This document shows positions 25,319 through 35,212 of a stretch of 46,105 bases of DNA, one piece after another. Below the pieces are notes generated by a model, which saw only the letters and a list, made by a program, of their open reading frames with translations, had not been told where the DNA came from and made no database searches. This DNA is from Bacteroidota bacterium (GTDB taxonomy: Bacteria > Bacteroidota > Bacteroidia > Bacteroidales > Paludibacteraceae), in contig JAFNAV010000003.1 in assembly GCA_017860345.1 (NCBI GenBank), forward strand, positions 1-46,105, given 5' to 3'. Each line of letters begins with the position of its first letter. The first letter of the stretch is position 1. A program made the translations under genes and the position numbers.

Positions 25319-26641
25319 CTAAAGTTGCGGAATATTGATTCCTGTAATTTTCCGGTACAAATCCAACGCATAAATATCGGTCATGCCCGAAATATAATCG
25401 AGCACCGCCATTACCCTGCCATAAGTAGTGGGGCTGTTGGTTTCGTATTGTTCCGGAATCCGGTAGAGTAATTGCTGCGAATATGCTTTCTCGGGCTGCA
25501 ACACTGCCGAGATAAGATGTTCAAGCAGAGTAAGTATAATCTTATAGCCGGCCAGTTCTACATCAAGTACTTCGGGCGAGCGATATATTTTGGCATATGC
25601 AGTATCGGAGCATTGTTTGTATGCCAGCCTGAACTGCTCAGGCAGCACTTTAATTAGCGACGATTTAAAAGTGCCATCAAGTATCTCCTGTTCGTGCTCA
25701 ACAAAGGCTACAGAGCAGGCCTCAATCAACGAACCTATCAGCGACGATCTCAGGTAGGCAATTTGCTCATTTACATCAGTTACCATTTGCAGAGTCTCCA
25801 TTCTGCGGACTTTTTGAGCTTCGCTAAAGAAGCTCAAAAGCAGGCGCTTGGTTTCTTCGGTTGAGAGGATTTTCAGTTTGTGAGCATCTTCAATGTCCAT
25901 AATCTGATAGCAAATATCGTCGGCAGCTTCCACCAGATATACCAAAGGATGACGACAAAATCTGCCCGGATTATCAGCACAACGCTGAATGCCAAGTTCA
26001 TCAGCTATCTTTTGGTACGATACCTTTTCTGAATCAAAAAAACCGAATTTCTGCTTTCCGGCATCGGCATATATCGATGCGTAGGGGTATTTAATGATGG
26101 ATGCCAATGTGCTGTAAGTTAGCACAAAGCCCCCCTTTCGGCGTCCTTTAAACTGATGTATAAGCAACCTGAAAGCATTGGCATTTCCTTCAAAACAGGT
26201 AATATCTTTCCATTCTTCTTTGGTCATTGCTTGTTCGAGTTCCTTGCCATGCCCTTCCGAAAAGTAAGTGGCAATGGCTTTTTCACCCGAGTGGCCAAAA
26301 GGAGGATTGCCTAAATCGTGGGCCAGACAAGCTGCCGAAACTACAGCGCCTATTTCGTCTAAAAAAGGTGCGTTAACTCCTTTTTTTTGAAGCTTATGAG
26401 CCACATTTACTCCCAACGACCTACCTACACAGGCTACCTCCAGGCTGTGAGTAAGCCTGTTGTGTACAAATACACTACCCGGTAAGGGGAATACCTGAGT
26501 TTTATTCTGCAACCGCCGGAACGGGGCTGAAAAAATCAGGCGGTCGTAGTCACGTTGAAATTCGCTTCGTTCATCATCACGATTTTCGTGATAGTCCTCC
26601 ATGCCAAAGCGTTTGGTAGATAAAAGCTGTGTCCAGTTCAT
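25319..26641 (-). CDS. dgt: Deoxyguanosinetriphosphate triphosphohydrolase (dGTPase)
   Basis: A 440-residue HD-domain triphosphohydrolase that splits dGTP, or dNTPs generally, into deoxynucleoside and triphosphate. Seen: FRRLQNKTQVFPL near 41-53, HNRLTHSLEVA with His65, and LAHDLGNPPFGHSGE with His108-Asp109, the HD metal site. The later EAADDICYQIMDIEDAHK segment supplies the remaining metal-site Asp. The length matches the type 1 dGTPases. It is convergent with the LysM gene and about 100 bases from the next minus-strand gene upstream. It may act in dNTP pool control or antiviral defence, which the sequence cannot settle. Confidence 0.92.
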   Translation of the reverse strand: MNWTQLLSTKRFGMEDYHENRDDERSEFQRDYDRLIFSAPFRRLQNKTQVFPLPGSVFVHNRLTHSLEVACVGRSLGVNVAHKLQKKGVNAPFLDEIGAVVSAACLAHDLGNPPFGHSGEKAIATYFSEGHGKELEQAMTKEEWKDITCFEGNANAFRLLIHQFKGRRKGGFVLTYSTLASIIKYPYASIYADAGKQKFGFFDSEKVSYQKIADELGIQRCADNPGRFCRHPLVYLVEAADDICYQIMDIEDAHKLKILSTEETKRLLLSFFSEAQKVRRMETLQMVTDVNEQIAYLRSSLIGSLIEACSVAFVEHEQEILDGTFKSSLIKVLPEQFRLAYKQCSDTAYAKIYRSPEVLDVELAGYKIILTLLEHLISAVLQPEKAYSQQLLYRIPEQYETNSPTTYGRVMAVLDYISGMTDIYALDLYRKITGINIPQL

Positions 26642-26747
26642 GTTTTTTATTGTCTAAAGTCAAATGTTCAAAAATCTGTAAGTCGATTAATCAGGTAATC
26701 TAATCCTCTGTTTCAGGCTTATCGGCTGCCGTTTCTTTTTCTTGTAT

Positions 26748-27470
26748 TTAATCCGGCATATGGTAGTTTTTCAGTTCCTTACGTAAGTCTCTGCTTTTAC
26801 CATCGGTTACCTTATCCATCCACCTCCAGAATTTATCGCTGTGGTTCATCTCCTTGGTATGGCAGAGCTCATGAAGAATCACATAATCAACCAAATGAGC
26901 AGGAAGCAGCATCAGAAAAAACGATAGATTAATGCTTCTTTCGCGCGAACAGCTTCCCCAGCGACTTTTGCTTGCCTGTATCTTTACCGTTGAATAATAA
27001 AAACCAAATTTCCCGGCTAATTGTTTCGTTCTTTCCGGTAAAAGTCTTTTAGCTTCTTTTCTAAGGAAATAGTTAATGCCATTCCAGCAGTATTCCTGAT
27101 TTTGCTTGAGCAGACAATCTTCGCCTGCAGGAAATTCAATGGTAAGTAATCCGTTTTTTAAAGAGAAAAAAATATCTTTTCTATCCACTTTACTCAATAC
27201 TACATCAAAAGTAAGCGTGCGCATTCTGGTATTTTCGTCGATGATGGTAGGGTTGTTTTTCTGGCTCGTACTCAGCTTTTGTTGTTTTGCCAGAATAGCC
27301 TTTTGTTCATCAAGAATAAATTTAATGGCTTCATTTTCAGAAATATGTATCGGGAAGGAGACTTTAAGACTATCGGCCAGAATACGAACGCGAATACGAG
27401 ATGCCCGCGCACTACGTACAAACCCGATAGAACCGAAAAGTTGTTCTGCTTCTGCTAACGTATTGCTCAT
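26748..27470 (-). CDS. YgjP-like (DUF45) zinc metallopeptidase
   Basis: Read from ATG 27470 (MSNTLAEAEQLFG), giving 240 residues. An in-frame ATG at 27551 lies upstream of the promoter box at 27489-27496, so the longer form is unlikely. The C-terminal region has the gluzincin motif His200-Glu201-L-C-His204 with a further His210 (HELCHTKEMNH), preceded by the family segment KIQASKSRWGSCSRERSINLS (written here in part: SRWGSCS). The YgjP/DUF45 group resembles the SprT and wss1 peptidases. Its substrates are mostly unknown, and some members sit near nucleic-acid genes. It lies divergent from lolD. Confidence 0.85.
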   Translation of the reverse strand: MSNTLAEAEQLFGSIGFVRSARASRIRVRILADSLKVSFPIHISENEAIKFILDEQKAILAKQQKLSTSQKNNPTIIDENTRMRTLTFDVVLSKVDRKDIFFSLKNGLLTIEFPAGEDCLLKQNQEYCWNGINYFLRKEAKRLLPERTKQLAGKFGFYYSTVKIQASKSRWGSCSRERSINLSFFLMLLPAHLVDYVILHELCHTKEMNHSDKFWRWMDKVTDGKSRDLRKELKNYHMPD

Positions 27471-27488
27471 TTTGACTGTAATAAAACA

Positions 27489-27496
27489 CAAAGGTA
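27489..27496 (-). promoter_or_regulatory. -7 box that decides the start of the YgjP-like gene
   Basis: The minus strand reads TACCTTTG, an exact TANNTTTG match, 18 bases upstream of the ATG at 27470. The alternative ATG at 27551 would lie before it and would not be transcribed from this promoter. Confidence 0.55.
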
Positions 27497-27663
27497 CATT
27501 TTTTAATCGTAAAAAAATTTGATTATCGGGTATAAACAAATAACTTTGCATGAAAGAAAAAACCCAAGTTTAAAATAAAAAAACAGTTGAACATGGTTGA
27601 CTTATGTTATTCGTTCTGATTAAAGCAGCGAAAAACAGCAGTCAATTGTCATGAGTATAAAAA

Positions 27664-28383
27664 ATGATTAAAGCAGTAAATATTCACAAGAGTTTCGGTA
27701 GTCTCGAAGTACTTAAAGGGGTTGATTTGGAAATAAGGAAGGGCGAAATCGTTTCGATTGTAGGGCCCAGTGGGGCAGGAAAAACTACCTTGCTTCAGAT
27801 TCTGGGTACGCTCGACAAAGCTGATGAGGGTGAGGTAATTATCGATGGTCAGGATTTTAGCCGGTTCAACGAAAAAAAACTGGCGGCCTTTCGCAATCAG
27901 CATATCGGATTCATATTTCAGTTTCATCAATTATTGCCGGAGTTTACAGCCCTCGAAAATGTGATGATTCCGGCGCTTATTGCAGGCACCGATTCCCGCA
28001 AAGCTAAAGCCAGAGCTTTGGAATTACTCGATTATCTTGGTTTAAGCGAGCGTATTACGCATAAACCGTCGGAGTTGTCGGGAGGCGAAAAGCAACGTGT
28101 GGCTGTGGCGCGTGCGCTTGTTAATCAGCCGTCGGTTATACTGGCCGATGAGCCATCGGGTAGCCTCGATTCTAAAAACAAAGAAGAGTTGCACCGTTTG
28201 CTTTTTGACTTGAGAGATAAATTTGGATTAACTTTGGTGATAGTTACACACGATAAAGAGCTGGCATTGCTTTCGGACAGAGTTATTGAAATGAAGGACG
28301 GACTTGTGTGGGTGGATGGCAGGCGAGAATCTGCCGTGTCGGAAGAGCAGGTTGCAGAAAACACTGATTCGTCAATAGTCTGA
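27664..28383 (+). CDS. lolD: ABC transporter ATP-binding protein, LolD type
   Basis: A 239-residue ABC ATPase of the MacB/LolD group, which powers release of lipoproteins from the inner membrane or similar mechanotransmission complexes. Seen: Walker [10 protein letters not shown] at 34-42, the LolD-like Q-loop [19 protein letters not shown], signature [15 protein letters not shown], Walker [13 protein letters not shown], and the switch VTHDKEL. No LolC/E permease gene is adjacent, so its partner must be encoded elsewhere. A tail rich in Glu/Ser after residue 220 is unusual for LolD but short. A tRNA-Arg gene on the opposite strand follows within 55 bases. Confidence 0.88.
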   Translation: MIKAVNIHKSFGSLEVLKGVDLEIRKGEIVSIVGPSGAGKTTLLQILGTLDKADEGEVIIDGQDFSRFNEKKLAAFRNQHIGFIFQFHQLLPEFTALENVMIPALIAGTDSRKAKARALELLDYLGLSERITHKPSELSGGEKQRVAVARALVNQPSVILADEPSGSLDSKNKEELHRLLFDLRDKFGLTLVIVTHDKELALLSDRVIEMKDGLVWVDGRRESAVSEEQVAENTDSSIV

Positions 28384-28434
28384 TAATCTGAATAGTGTGA
28401 TTTTCTAATTGTTGATGAATCAAATTTTAAAAAG

Positions 28435-28506
28435 TACCCCCGCCGGGAATCGAACCCGAATTTAAAGTTTAGGAAACTTTCGTTCTATCCATTGAACTAC
28501 AGGGGC
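28435..28506 (-). tRNA. tRNA-Arg (anticodon CCU)
   Basis: A full cloverleaf can be drawn on the minus strand. The acceptor stem is GCCCCTG with CGGGGGT (two G-U pairs) and discriminator A. The D-arm is GTTC/GAAC. The anticodon stem AAAGT/ACTTT encloses loop TTCCTAA with anticodon CCT. The T-arm has loop TTCGATT. No CCA is encoded. It reads AGG arginine codons. The gene is convergent with lolD. Confidence 0.95.
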
Positions 28507-28631
28507 GGTTTTCTAAAGCGGCACAAAAATACATTTTTTTGATGAGAAATAAAAACAAAATCTTTCCGGATGCGATACTCTTATCTGTTTAGGATATGAA
28601 TTTGTTGATATACCAATATACATAACATATT

Positions 28632-29498
28632 ATGTTTTATATACTTTATCCTTTTATCTGGCTTGTTACCTGGCTGCCTCTGAGGGTATTATATGTTTTT
28701 TCAGATATTTTTTATCTGATTATTTATTATATAATTCCTTACAGAAAGAAACTGGTGCGCGCTAACCTTAAAAACTCGTTTCCTGAAAAAACCGATGATG
28801 AAATAAGCAAAATAGAGAAGAAGTTTTATCGCTTCTTTTGCGATACTTTTATCGAAACACTGTATATTTTGCATATGAGCGAGGCCGAAATGAAGCGAAG
28901 GTTTGATGTGGGGAATATACAAATGATAAAAGACTATTATGCGCAGGGAAAGAGCGTGATGATTATGACGGCGCATTATGGTAACTGGGAGTGGGGTTCG
29001 TCGTTTTCACTTGGATTACCCGTCGAAAATCCCGTTTACAATATATATAAAAGGCTAAGCAATAAGGCTTTTGGTGATTTAATGAATGATTTGCGAAGCC
29101 GTTTTGGTGGTCGCAGTGTGGAAATGAAGGAGCTGCTACGCAAGATGGTAAACCTGCGCAGCGAAGGCAAGCTTGTGAGTTTTGCTATGATTTCGGATCA
29201 GCGGCCACGTAAACGCACCATTCATTACTGGACCCGTTTTTTAAATCAGGATGCTCCTGTGTTTGTAGGTACTGAGCAACTGGCCAAAAAATTTGATTAT
29301 CCGGTAATATACATCCACATCAACAGGGTGAAGCGCGGCTACTATCATTGCGAGTATTTCCCTATTGCTGACGAGCCTTTGAAAACAGGGGAATTTGAGA
29401 TTACTGAAAAATACATTCGTATACTGGAACAGAAAATAAAAGAGGAACCGGCTTACTGGCTTTGGACACACAAACGTTGGAATCACAAGAAATCCTGA
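28632..29498 (+). CDS. Lysophospholipid/lipid A acyltransferase (LpxL/HtrB family)
   Basis: A 288-residue inner-membrane-associated acyltransferase. An N-terminal transmembrane segment (about residues 4-38) is followed by the catalytic motif His115-x4-Glu120 (TAHYGNWEWG), then ISDQRPR and GTEQLAKKFDYPVIYIHINR, typical of late lipid A acyltransferases. It should add a secondary acyl chain to lipid A or ornithine-type lipids on the cytoplasmic face. The end EEPAYWLWTHKRWNHKKS matches the conserved W-x-W-x-H-[KR]-R-W signature. The gene is separated by 19 bases from the RNase H gene and probably shares its transcript. Confidence 0.9.
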   Translation: MFYILYPFIWLVTWLPLRVLYVFSDIFYLIIYYIIPYRKKLVRANLKNSFPEKTDDEISKIEKKFYRFFCDTFIETLYILHMSEAEMKRRFDVGNIQMIKDYYAQGKSVMIMTAHYGNWEWGSSFSLGLPVENPVYNIYKRLSNKAFGDLMNDLRSRFGGRSVEMKELLRKMVNLRSEGKLVSFAMISDQRPRKRTIHYWTRFLNQDAPVFVGTEQLAKKFDYPVIYIHINRVKRGYYHCEYFPIADEPLKTGEFEITEKYIRILEQKIKEEPAYWLWTHKRWNHKKS

Positions 29499-29517
29499 AG
29501 AAAAACAATAATCGACA

Positions 29518-30153
29518 GTGGCAAAGAAAAATAAATTTTTTGTAGTTTGGGATGGACGCGAGCCTGGTATTTATACCTCGTGGGATGAATGTAAGCGTCA
29601 GGTTAACGGATATCCCGATGCTAAATACATGGGGTTTCTCACTCAAGCTGAGGCCCGGGAGGCTTTTTTGTCGCCTTATTGGGATTATGTGGGAAAAAAA
29701 CACAAGTCACCTCAGCCCACTCCGGAGCAGATAGCGGCAGTAGGTTTGCCCCTGACCGAGAGTATCGCCGTGGACGCAGCTTGTAGTGGCAATCCCGGAG
29801 CGATGGAGTATCAGGGGGTGTATGTTCGCACCGGAGAACTACTGTTTAAGCAGGGACCTTTTGCCAACGGTACGAATAATATTGGCGAGTTTCTGGCTTT
29901 GGTACATGGTCTGGCTTTTCTGAAACAAAGAAACAGTTCGTTGCCCATTTATTCCGACAGCAAAATAGCCATCAGTTGGGTGCAGCAGAAGAAAGCCAAA
30001 ACCCGCCTGGACGAAAGTGCTGACAATAAAGTGCTTTTTGAATTAATAGAGCGTGCCGAAAAATGGCTCGCCGAAAACGTTTATCCAAACGAAATAAGAA
30101 AATGGAAAACCGAGGTTTGGGGCGAAATACCGGCCGACTTCGGTAGAAAATAA
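29518..30153 (+). CDS. rnhA: Ribonuclease H with N-terminal viroplasmin domain
   Basis: Starts at GTG 29518, 19 bases after the acyltransferase stop. There is no ATG before the conserved N-terminus, so GTG is required. Residues 4-50 (KFFVVWDGREPGIYTSWDEC) are a viroplasmin/HBD domain that binds RNA-DNA hybrid. Residues about 80-211 are the RNase H fold with Asp86 (VDAACSGNPG), Glu124 (NIGEFLALVHG), Asp147 (YSDSKIA) and a candidate fourth carboxylate at Asp169. It degrades RNA in RNA-DNA hybrids. The fold is of the Bacteroidota type, with GAMEY where E. coli has other residues. Convergent with the flippase gene. Confidence 0.88.
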   Translation: MAKKNKFFVVWDGREPGIYTSWDECKRQVNGYPDAKYMGFLTQAEAREAFLSPYWDYVGKKHKSPQPTPEQIAAVGLPLTESIAVDAACSGNPGAMEYQGVYVRTGELLFKQGPFANGTNNIGEFLALVHGLAFLKQRNSSLPIYSDSKIAISWVQQKKAKTRLDESADNKVLFELIERAEKWLAENVYPNEIRKWKTEVWGEIPADFGRK

Positions 30154-30174
30154 CGACGTTTTCTGCTAAAGCGT

Positions 30175-31671
30175 TTACTTTTGTTTGATAAACCTGTTGA
30201 TATAAGGTATTGAACTTAAAGGAAAATCCCGTTTGATGATTAAGAGCAGGAAAGCTGCCATCAGAATTGTTTTTAAACCCAGATTCAGCCAACCATAGGG
30301 AGTGTTAATCAGAAGGCTCAATAAGTAAAGTATTCCGGTAGCCACTGTGTACAGCCCGATAGTTTTCATGTCGTATTTTATAGGCATGTGTTTCTGTCCG
30401 AAATAATACGATACAAGCATGATTACGAAATAACAGGCAAAAGCCGCCCAGGCCGAACCTGTATAGCTGAAGCGGGGTACCAGCAGGATATTTCCCACTA
30501 CAATGATTACAGTGCCCAAAAGCGAGAACCAGGCTCCGTACATGGTTTTGTCGGTGAGTTTATACCACAACGACAGATTGAAGAATATTCCCTGAAAGAT
30601 AAAGGACATCAGTACGATAGGTACTACGTTAAGCCCCACCCAATAATCGCGCTGAATGATATATTTGAAAATATCCATGTAAAAAATCATTCCCAGAAAA
30701 ATAAGGTAGGAGAAGATAATGAAAAATTTCATGGCATCGGCATAAGCTGTGATGCTGTTTTTATCTTTATGCTGCGCAAAAATAAAGGGTTCGTAAGCAT
30801 ACCTGAAAGCCTGAGTAAACATGAGCATAACCATAGCTATTTTAGAAGTGGCTCCGTAAATGCCCAATTCAGAGGCGCCTTCCACTCCGGGTTTAAGAAA
30901 CGGGAAAAGAATTTTATCCAGAGTTTGATTCATAATGCCTGCTATACCAAGCACAAGCAGCGGTAGCGAATATCGCAGTATTTGCTTGAGCATTGCCCGG
31001 TCGAAAGCGTACTTTGGCCGGTAAATATAAGGTGTCAATGCTATAGTTTGCAATACGGTGGATAATATATTTGAAACAATAACATAGCCTACGCCATAGC
31101 CGGGATTATAAAACCAGCTGATAGTTTCGGGGGCATGCGTATGAAGCCAGGGGCATGCTACCAGAAAAAACAGGTTAAAAACGATATTAAGGCCGATGTA
31201 AAGAAATTTAATGGCCGCAAATTTTACAGGTCTGTTTTTGAAACGAAGGTACGCAAATGGAATCGAAGCAAAAGCATCGATGGCCACTACTACGCCAAGC
31301 ATGCTTATGTACTCGGGGTACTCGGGGTATTTGAGTAAGGTGGCAAAAGGCTTGTCAAAAACGACACACAAAATGGCAAAAACAAGGGATGTAGCTCCAA
31401 CTGTAAGTAGCGTTGTGGTGTAAACTTTTTCCGAATCTTCTTTATGTTTATTGGCAAACCGAAAAAACCCGGTCTCCATTCCGTAGGTAAGTATTACAAG
31501 CAGCAGTGCCGTCCAGGAGTAAAGGTTGGTAACCACGCCGTAGTCGGCAGAGCTTTCCAGTATGTAAGTATATAAGGGTACCAGTAACCAGTTCAGAAAC
31601 TTACCAAGAATGCTGCTGACACCGTAAATAGCGGTGTCTTTGGCCAGCTTTTTCATTTGTTTTTCAGCCAT
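30175..31671 (-). CDS. Polysaccharide flippase of the MOP superfamily (Wzx/RfbX-like)
   Basis: A 498-residue polytopic protein with about 14 hydrophobic helices and the polysaccharide-transporter opening YGVSSILGKFLNWLLVPLYT, typical of Wzx/PST members of the MOP exporter superfamily. It should move lipid-linked oligosaccharide across the inner membrane. The C-terminal helices (about 430-498) are complete, with a short basic tail. It is not next to glycosyltransferases, and the neighbours are housekeeping genes, a frequent location for the orphan flippases of Bacteroidota. It shares a minus-strand run with the DUF2007 and TerB-DnaJ genes, with small gaps of 15 and 41 bases. Confidence 0.88.
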   Translation of the reverse strand: MAEKQMKKLAKDTAIYGVSSILGKFLNWLLVPLYTYILESSADYGVVTNLYSWTALLLVILTYGMETGFFRFANKHKEDSEKVYTTTLLTVGATSLVFAILCVVFDKPFATLLKYPEYPEYISMLGVVVAIDAFASIPFAYLRFKNRPVKFAAIKFLYIGLNIVFNLFFLVACPWLHTHAPETISWFYNPGYGVGYVIVSNILSTVLQTIALTPYIYRPKYAFDRAMLKQILRYSLPLLVLGIAGIMNQTLDKILFPFLKPGVEGASELGIYGATSKIAMVMLMFTQAFRYAYEPFIFAQHKDKNSITAYADAMKFFIIFSYLIFLGMIFYMDIFKYIIQRDYWVGLNVVPIVLMSFIFQGIFFNLSLWYKLTDKTMYGAWFSLLGTVIIVVGNILLVPRFSYTGSAWAAFACYFVIMLVSYYFGQKHMPIKYDMKTIGLYTVATGILYLLSLLINTPYGWLNLGLKTILMAAFLLLIIKRDFPLSSIPYINRFIKQK

Positions 31672-31686
31672 TTGTTTTGAGCCTTT

Positions 31687-31977
31687 TTATTTCGATTTCT
31701 GAAAATAGCTGATTATCTTTTCAGCCCATTTAAATTCAGGCGTCGGTTCAAAGTCTTCTTCTTTCAGGTACCCACCCTCAATCAGAAGTTTTGTAGCTTC
31801 TTCGGCCTGTTCTTCGTTTACCATAAGTTTAGCACCGCCGTTTACATTGGCTACGTAGGCTCTGTTCACAATTTCGTCTTTAGCATAACAGCTGATGCCT
31901 AAAGATTCGAGGTAGGCTTTTGCCATTTCAAAATCTACCGAATTACTGAAAGCTCTGATTGTGATTAATTCGCTCAT
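31687..31977 (-). CDS. DUF2007-like small protein
   Basis: A 96-residue soluble protein. It shows the DUF2007 pattern of a beta-strand, helix and strand: ITIRAFSNSVDFEMAKAYLESLGISCYAKDE, later GGAKLMVNEEQAEEATKLLIEGG. The family is described as a putative signal-transducing or PII-like/ferredoxin-like fold, with no proven role. It lies 15 bases upstream of the flippase gene, which suggests co-expression. Confidence 0.75.
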   Translation of the reverse strand: MSELITIRAFSNSVDFEMAKAYLESLGISCYAKDEIVNRAYVANVNGGAKLMVNEEQAEEATKLLIEGGYLKEEDFEPTPEFKWAEKIISYFQKSK

Positions 31978-32018
31978 GATTATTTTTTTTGTAGTTGGTA
32001 CTCCTTATGGAAATTGAG

Positions 32019-32759
32019 TTACACGATACCCCGCGATTTTTTAATGCTTTCGTAAGCCTCGTTAATAACCCTGAATTTTTCGGTAGCCGATTTTTTTACA
32101 TCGTCTCCCAGATTATTTACTTTGTCGGGATGATATTTCATGGCCATGCGCCTATATGCTTTTTTTACTTCCTCGTCGGATGCAGTAGGTTCAGTTTCAA
32201 GTGCTTTGTATGCCCAGTTGGTGTCGGTTTGTTTAAAGTACGGAGCTTTGAGCGATTCGAAATCGGCCTGCGATATACCAAAAACAGATGAAATGCGCTC
32301 TATGACGCTAAGTTCCGATTGATGCATTTCGCCATCGGAGAGGGCTACGTCAAACAAAAAATGCACCAACTGCATTTTGGCTGAGTAGTTCATATAGCTA
32401 TTAATCTGCATGGCTACTTCTCTTTCGTCGATTTGTTGTTCGAGCAATGATTTGAGTATTTGCAAAGCCTCAAGAGCTCCTTCTTCGCCAAAGTTGGTAA
32501 CCAAAAATTTCTTTACAACATTTAATTCAGCCTTTTGTACTTTTCCATCGGCCTTCATCACGCAGGCAATCATTACCAAAAGGCTGATTTTAAAATCGCC
32601 TTCGGTAGTCGTTCGTCCGGTACTTCTGTCTTGACTGTTAAATGCTTGGCCGCTATTTCCGTCGAACAATGAGCCTACAGCAAACCCAACTAACGCGCCT
32701 ATCGGACCGCCAAAAGCCCAGCCCAGTCCGCCACCTATCCATTTACCAAAACCAGCCAT
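32019..32759 (-). CDS. TerB-like/J-domain protein (DjlA-like)
   Basis: A 246-residue protein in three parts. Residues 4-32 are a Gly-rich segment ([26 protein letters not shown]) able to insert in or bind a membrane. About 55-160 form a TerB/DUF533-like helical domain ([32 protein letters not shown]). About 175-246 are a J-domain with the His-Pro-Asp tripeptide in MKYHPDKV. DjlA in enterics is a membrane-anchored DnaK co-chaperone of this plan, which supports a role in handing substrates to DnaK. A -7 box lies at 32794-32801. It is followed by the DUF2007 and flippase genes. Confidence 0.85.
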   Translation of the reverse strand: MAGFGKWIGGGLGWAFGGPIGALVGFAVGSLFDGNSGQAFNSQDRSTGRTTTEGDFKISLLVMIACVMKADGKVQKAELNVVKKFLVTNFGEEGALEALQILKSLLEQQIDEREVAMQINSYMNYSAKMQLVHFLFDVALSDGEMHQSELSVIERISSVFGISQADFESLKAPYFKQTDTNWAYKALETEPTASDEEVKKAYRRMAMKYHPDKVNNLGDDVKKSATEKFRVINEAYESIKKSRGIV

Positions 32760-32793
32760 ATCCTATGCTATTTTTCATTTTTTTTATTGGATG

Positions 32794-32801
32794 CAAAGAT
32801 A
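32794..32801 (-). promoter_or_regulatory. -7 box for the TerB-DnaJ/DUF2007/flippase run
   Basis: The minus strand reads TATCTTTG, an exact TANNTTTG match 34 bases before the ATG at 32759. Confidence 0.45.
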
Positions 32802-32864
32802 CAAAAAAGTTATATGCAAAATCCATCTATGTTTCGGAAGTTAAATACAAGTTTATTAAAACGC

Positions 32865-32897
32865 GAGAGACTGCCATCCAATGGAAAGCAGTCTCTC
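32865..32897 (-). terminator. Terminator hairpin after pnp
   Basis: GAGAGACTGC (32865-32874) and GCAGTCTCTC (32888-32897) form a perfect 10-bp stem with a 13-base loop. On the minus strand it is followed by CGCGTTTTAATAA. It lies about 46 bases past the pnp stop, so it probably marks the end of that transcript, though the U-run is short. Confidence 0.6.
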
Positions 32898-32943
32898 AAT
32901 ATCTCAACTACAAGATTACTTGTCGTCTTTTTTTACTCTGAAG

Positions 32944-35070
32944 TTAGTCTTCTTTGGGTGGACGTGGAAGTAAGGCCTTGCGTGACAGCTTGAACTTACC
33001 GGTTTTCTGATCCACATCAAGCAGTTTCACATCAATAACGTCACCTTCCTTCAGTCCTGACTGATCCATGGTTTCGATACGACGCCATTCCAGTTCCGAG
33101 ATATGAAGCAAACCTTCTTTGCCCGGCAGGAACTCAACGAACGCACCATAAGGCATGATAGATTTTACTTTCGAAGGGTATACTTCACCAATTTCAGGAA
33201 TGGCTACAATGCCTTTGATTTTAGCAATTGCTGCATCGATAGCTGTTTTGTTATTGGCTGCAATTTCTACACGTCCCTGATCTCCAATTTCTTCGATAGA
33301 AATAGTAGCTCCGGTTTCGGCTTGCATGCCCTGAATGATTTTTCCACCAGGGCCGATTACAGCACCAATCATTTCTTTCGGAATAAACATAACAATGATA
33401 CGTGGAGCATGTGGTTTCAGGTCGGCACGAGGTTCAGAAAGGGTTTCCATGATTTTACCCATGATATGTAAACGTCCTTCTTTGGCCTGACGTAATGCTG
33501 TCTCCAGAATTTCATACGACAAACCATCTACTTTAATGTCCATTTGAGTAGCGGTGATACCGTCTTTCGTTCCGGTTACCTTAAAGTCCATATCGCCTAA
33601 GTGGTCTTCATCTCCCAAAATATCAGAAAGCACAGCAAAGTTTTTACCTTTATTTTCAGAAATCAATCCCATGGCAATACCTGTAACCGGTTTCTTGATT
33701 TGTACACCGGCATCCATCAGTGCTAATGTTCCGGCACAAACGGTAGCCATCGACGATGAACCGTTCGATTCCAAAATATCAGATACCACGCGAACCACAT
33801 AAGGATAATCGGCAGGAATCATTGGTTTTAGAGCACGGTAAGCAAGGTTTCCATGACCAATCTCGCGGCGACCAGTTCCGCGTGAAGCACGGGCTTCTCC
33901 GGTAGAGAAAGGAGGGAAGTTATAATGCAAAAGGAAACGATCTTTTCCTTGAATTAATGCTTCGTCAATCAATTTCTCGTCGTTTTTAGTTCCGAGTGTA
34001 ACCGAAGTTAACGATTGGGTTTCACCTCTGGTGAAAACAGCCGATCCGTGAGGTCCGGGTAAATAATCCACTTCGCTCCAGATTGGGCGAATTTCAGTGG
34101 TTTTACGACCATCCAAACGTTTGCCTTCGTCCAGAATTGAACGACGCATGGCTTCTTTTTCTACATCGTGATAATATTTACTGATTAATCCTTTTTTAGC
34201 TTCAGCTACTTCAGGATCAAGAGATGCAATATATTCAGCTTTTACAGCTTCAAAGTTTTCAACGCGCGAATGTTTGTCGGTGTTGCACGAAGTGGCAAGA
34301 GCGTAGGCTTTGGCATAAGTTTTTTCCCAAACATCTTTTTTCAGATCTTCGTCGTTTTCTTCGTGGCAGTAGGTTCTTTTCACTGTTTTTCCTACAGCTT
34401 CCATTAATTCCAACTGAGCCTGACAATGCACTTTAATGGCTTCGTGAGCCACTTTCATGGCATTCAGCAAATCATCTTCACTTACTTCTTTCATCTCGCC
34501 TTCCACCATCATGATGTTGTCAAGTGTAGCGGCTACGATAATATCCATATCGGCATCAGCAAGCTGAGCATAAGTTGGGTTCAAAACAAACTCACCATTG
34601 ATACGTGCAACGCGTACTTCCGAGATAGGTCCGTTGAAAGGTATATCCGAAACAGCTAAGGCAGCCGAAGCTGCCAAACCAGCCAGTGCATCCGGCATAT
34701 CAACACCATCAGCAGAATATAGGGTTACGTTTACAAAAGTTTCAGCATGAAAATCGTCCGGAAAAAGCGGACGTAAAGCGCGGTCAACAAGACGTGAAAC
34801 AAGGATTTCGTAATCCGAAGCACGTCCCTCGCGACGGGTAAATCCACCGGGGAAACGACCGTTTGAAGCGAATTTTTCTTTATAATCAACAGAAAGAGGC
34901 ATAAAGTCCGTTCCGGGAACGGCATCTTTGGCAGCACAAACTGTGGCCAATAACATGGTGTTACCCATGCGAACCATCACTGAACCGTCGGCTTGTTTTG
35001 CCAGCTTTCCGGTTTCGATGGTAATTTCACGTCCATCACCCAATGCGATGGTTTTTGTAACTACATTCAT
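32944..35070 (-). CDS. pnp: Polyribonucleotide nucleotidyltransferase (PNPase)
   Basis: A 708-residue, full-length PNPase that degrades RNA 3'-to-5' using phosphate. Two RNase PH-like halves can be seen ([16 protein letters not shown] near 30-45, and the second-core motif [20 protein letters not shown] near 340, given here in part: FTRGETQ), followed by [18 protein letters not shown], a KH domain near 585 ([16 protein letters not shown]) and an S1 domain ([31 protein letters not shown], in part [14 protein letters not shown]). The order and length are those of the housekeeping enzyme. It stands alone with a -7 box at 35115-35122 and a terminator-like hairpin after the stop. Confidence 0.95.
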   Translation of the reverse strand: MNVVTKTIALGDGREITIETGKLAKQADGSVMVRMGNTMLLATVCAAKDAVPGTDFMPLSVDYKEKFASNGRFPGGFTRREGRASDYEILVSRLVDRALRPLFPDDFHAETFVNVTLYSADGVDMPDALAGLAASAALAVSDIPFNGPISEVRVARINGEFVLNPTYAQLADADMDIIVAATLDNIMMVEGEMKEVSEDDLLNAMKVAHEAIKVHCQAQLELMEAVGKTVKRTYCHEENDEDLKKDVWEKTYAKAYALATSCNTDKHSRVENFEAVKAEYIASLDPEVAEAKKGLISKYYHDVEKEAMRRSILDEGKRLDGRKTTEIRPIWSEVDYLPGPHGSAVFTRGETQSLTSVTLGTKNDEKLIDEALIQGKDRFLLHYNFPPFSTGEARASRGTGRREIGHGNLAYRALKPMIPADYPYVVRVVSDILESNGSSSMATVCAGTLALMDAGVQIKKPVTGIAMGLISENKGKNFAVLSDILGDEDHLGDMDFKVTGTKDGITATQMDIKVDGLSYEILETALRQAKEGRLHIMGKIMETLSEPRADLKPHAPRIIVMFIPKEMIGAVIGPGGKIIQGMQAETGATISIEEIGDQGRVEIAANNKTAIDAAIAKIKGIVAIPEIGEVYPSKVKSIMPYGAFVEFLPGKEGLLHISELEWRRIETMDQSGLKEGDVIDVKLLDVDQKTGKFKLSRKALLPRPPKED

Positions 35071-35114
35071 ACAAATTACATTTTTCTTTTTTTTAAACTT
35101 CTAAATTTCGGGCA

Positions 35115-35122
35115 CAAAGATA
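35115..35122 (-). promoter_or_regulatory. -7 box for pnp
   Basis: The minus strand reads TATCTTTG, an exact TANNTTTG match, 44 bases upstream of the ATG at 35070. A clear -33 element is not seen. Confidence 0.5.
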
Positions 35123-35212
35123 CGATTTAATTTGCGAAAAATGTACATTATAATACAATTAGTAGCAGAATAAGGATTGTTTTGGTTAAATATGGCTGAC
35201 TTAAAAAAATAT

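Noticed and set aside
27471..27551. A longer N-terminus for the YgjP-like peptidase
   Set aside because: The extra 27 residues lie upstream of the TACCTTTG promoter box at 27489-27496 and show no family resemblance.
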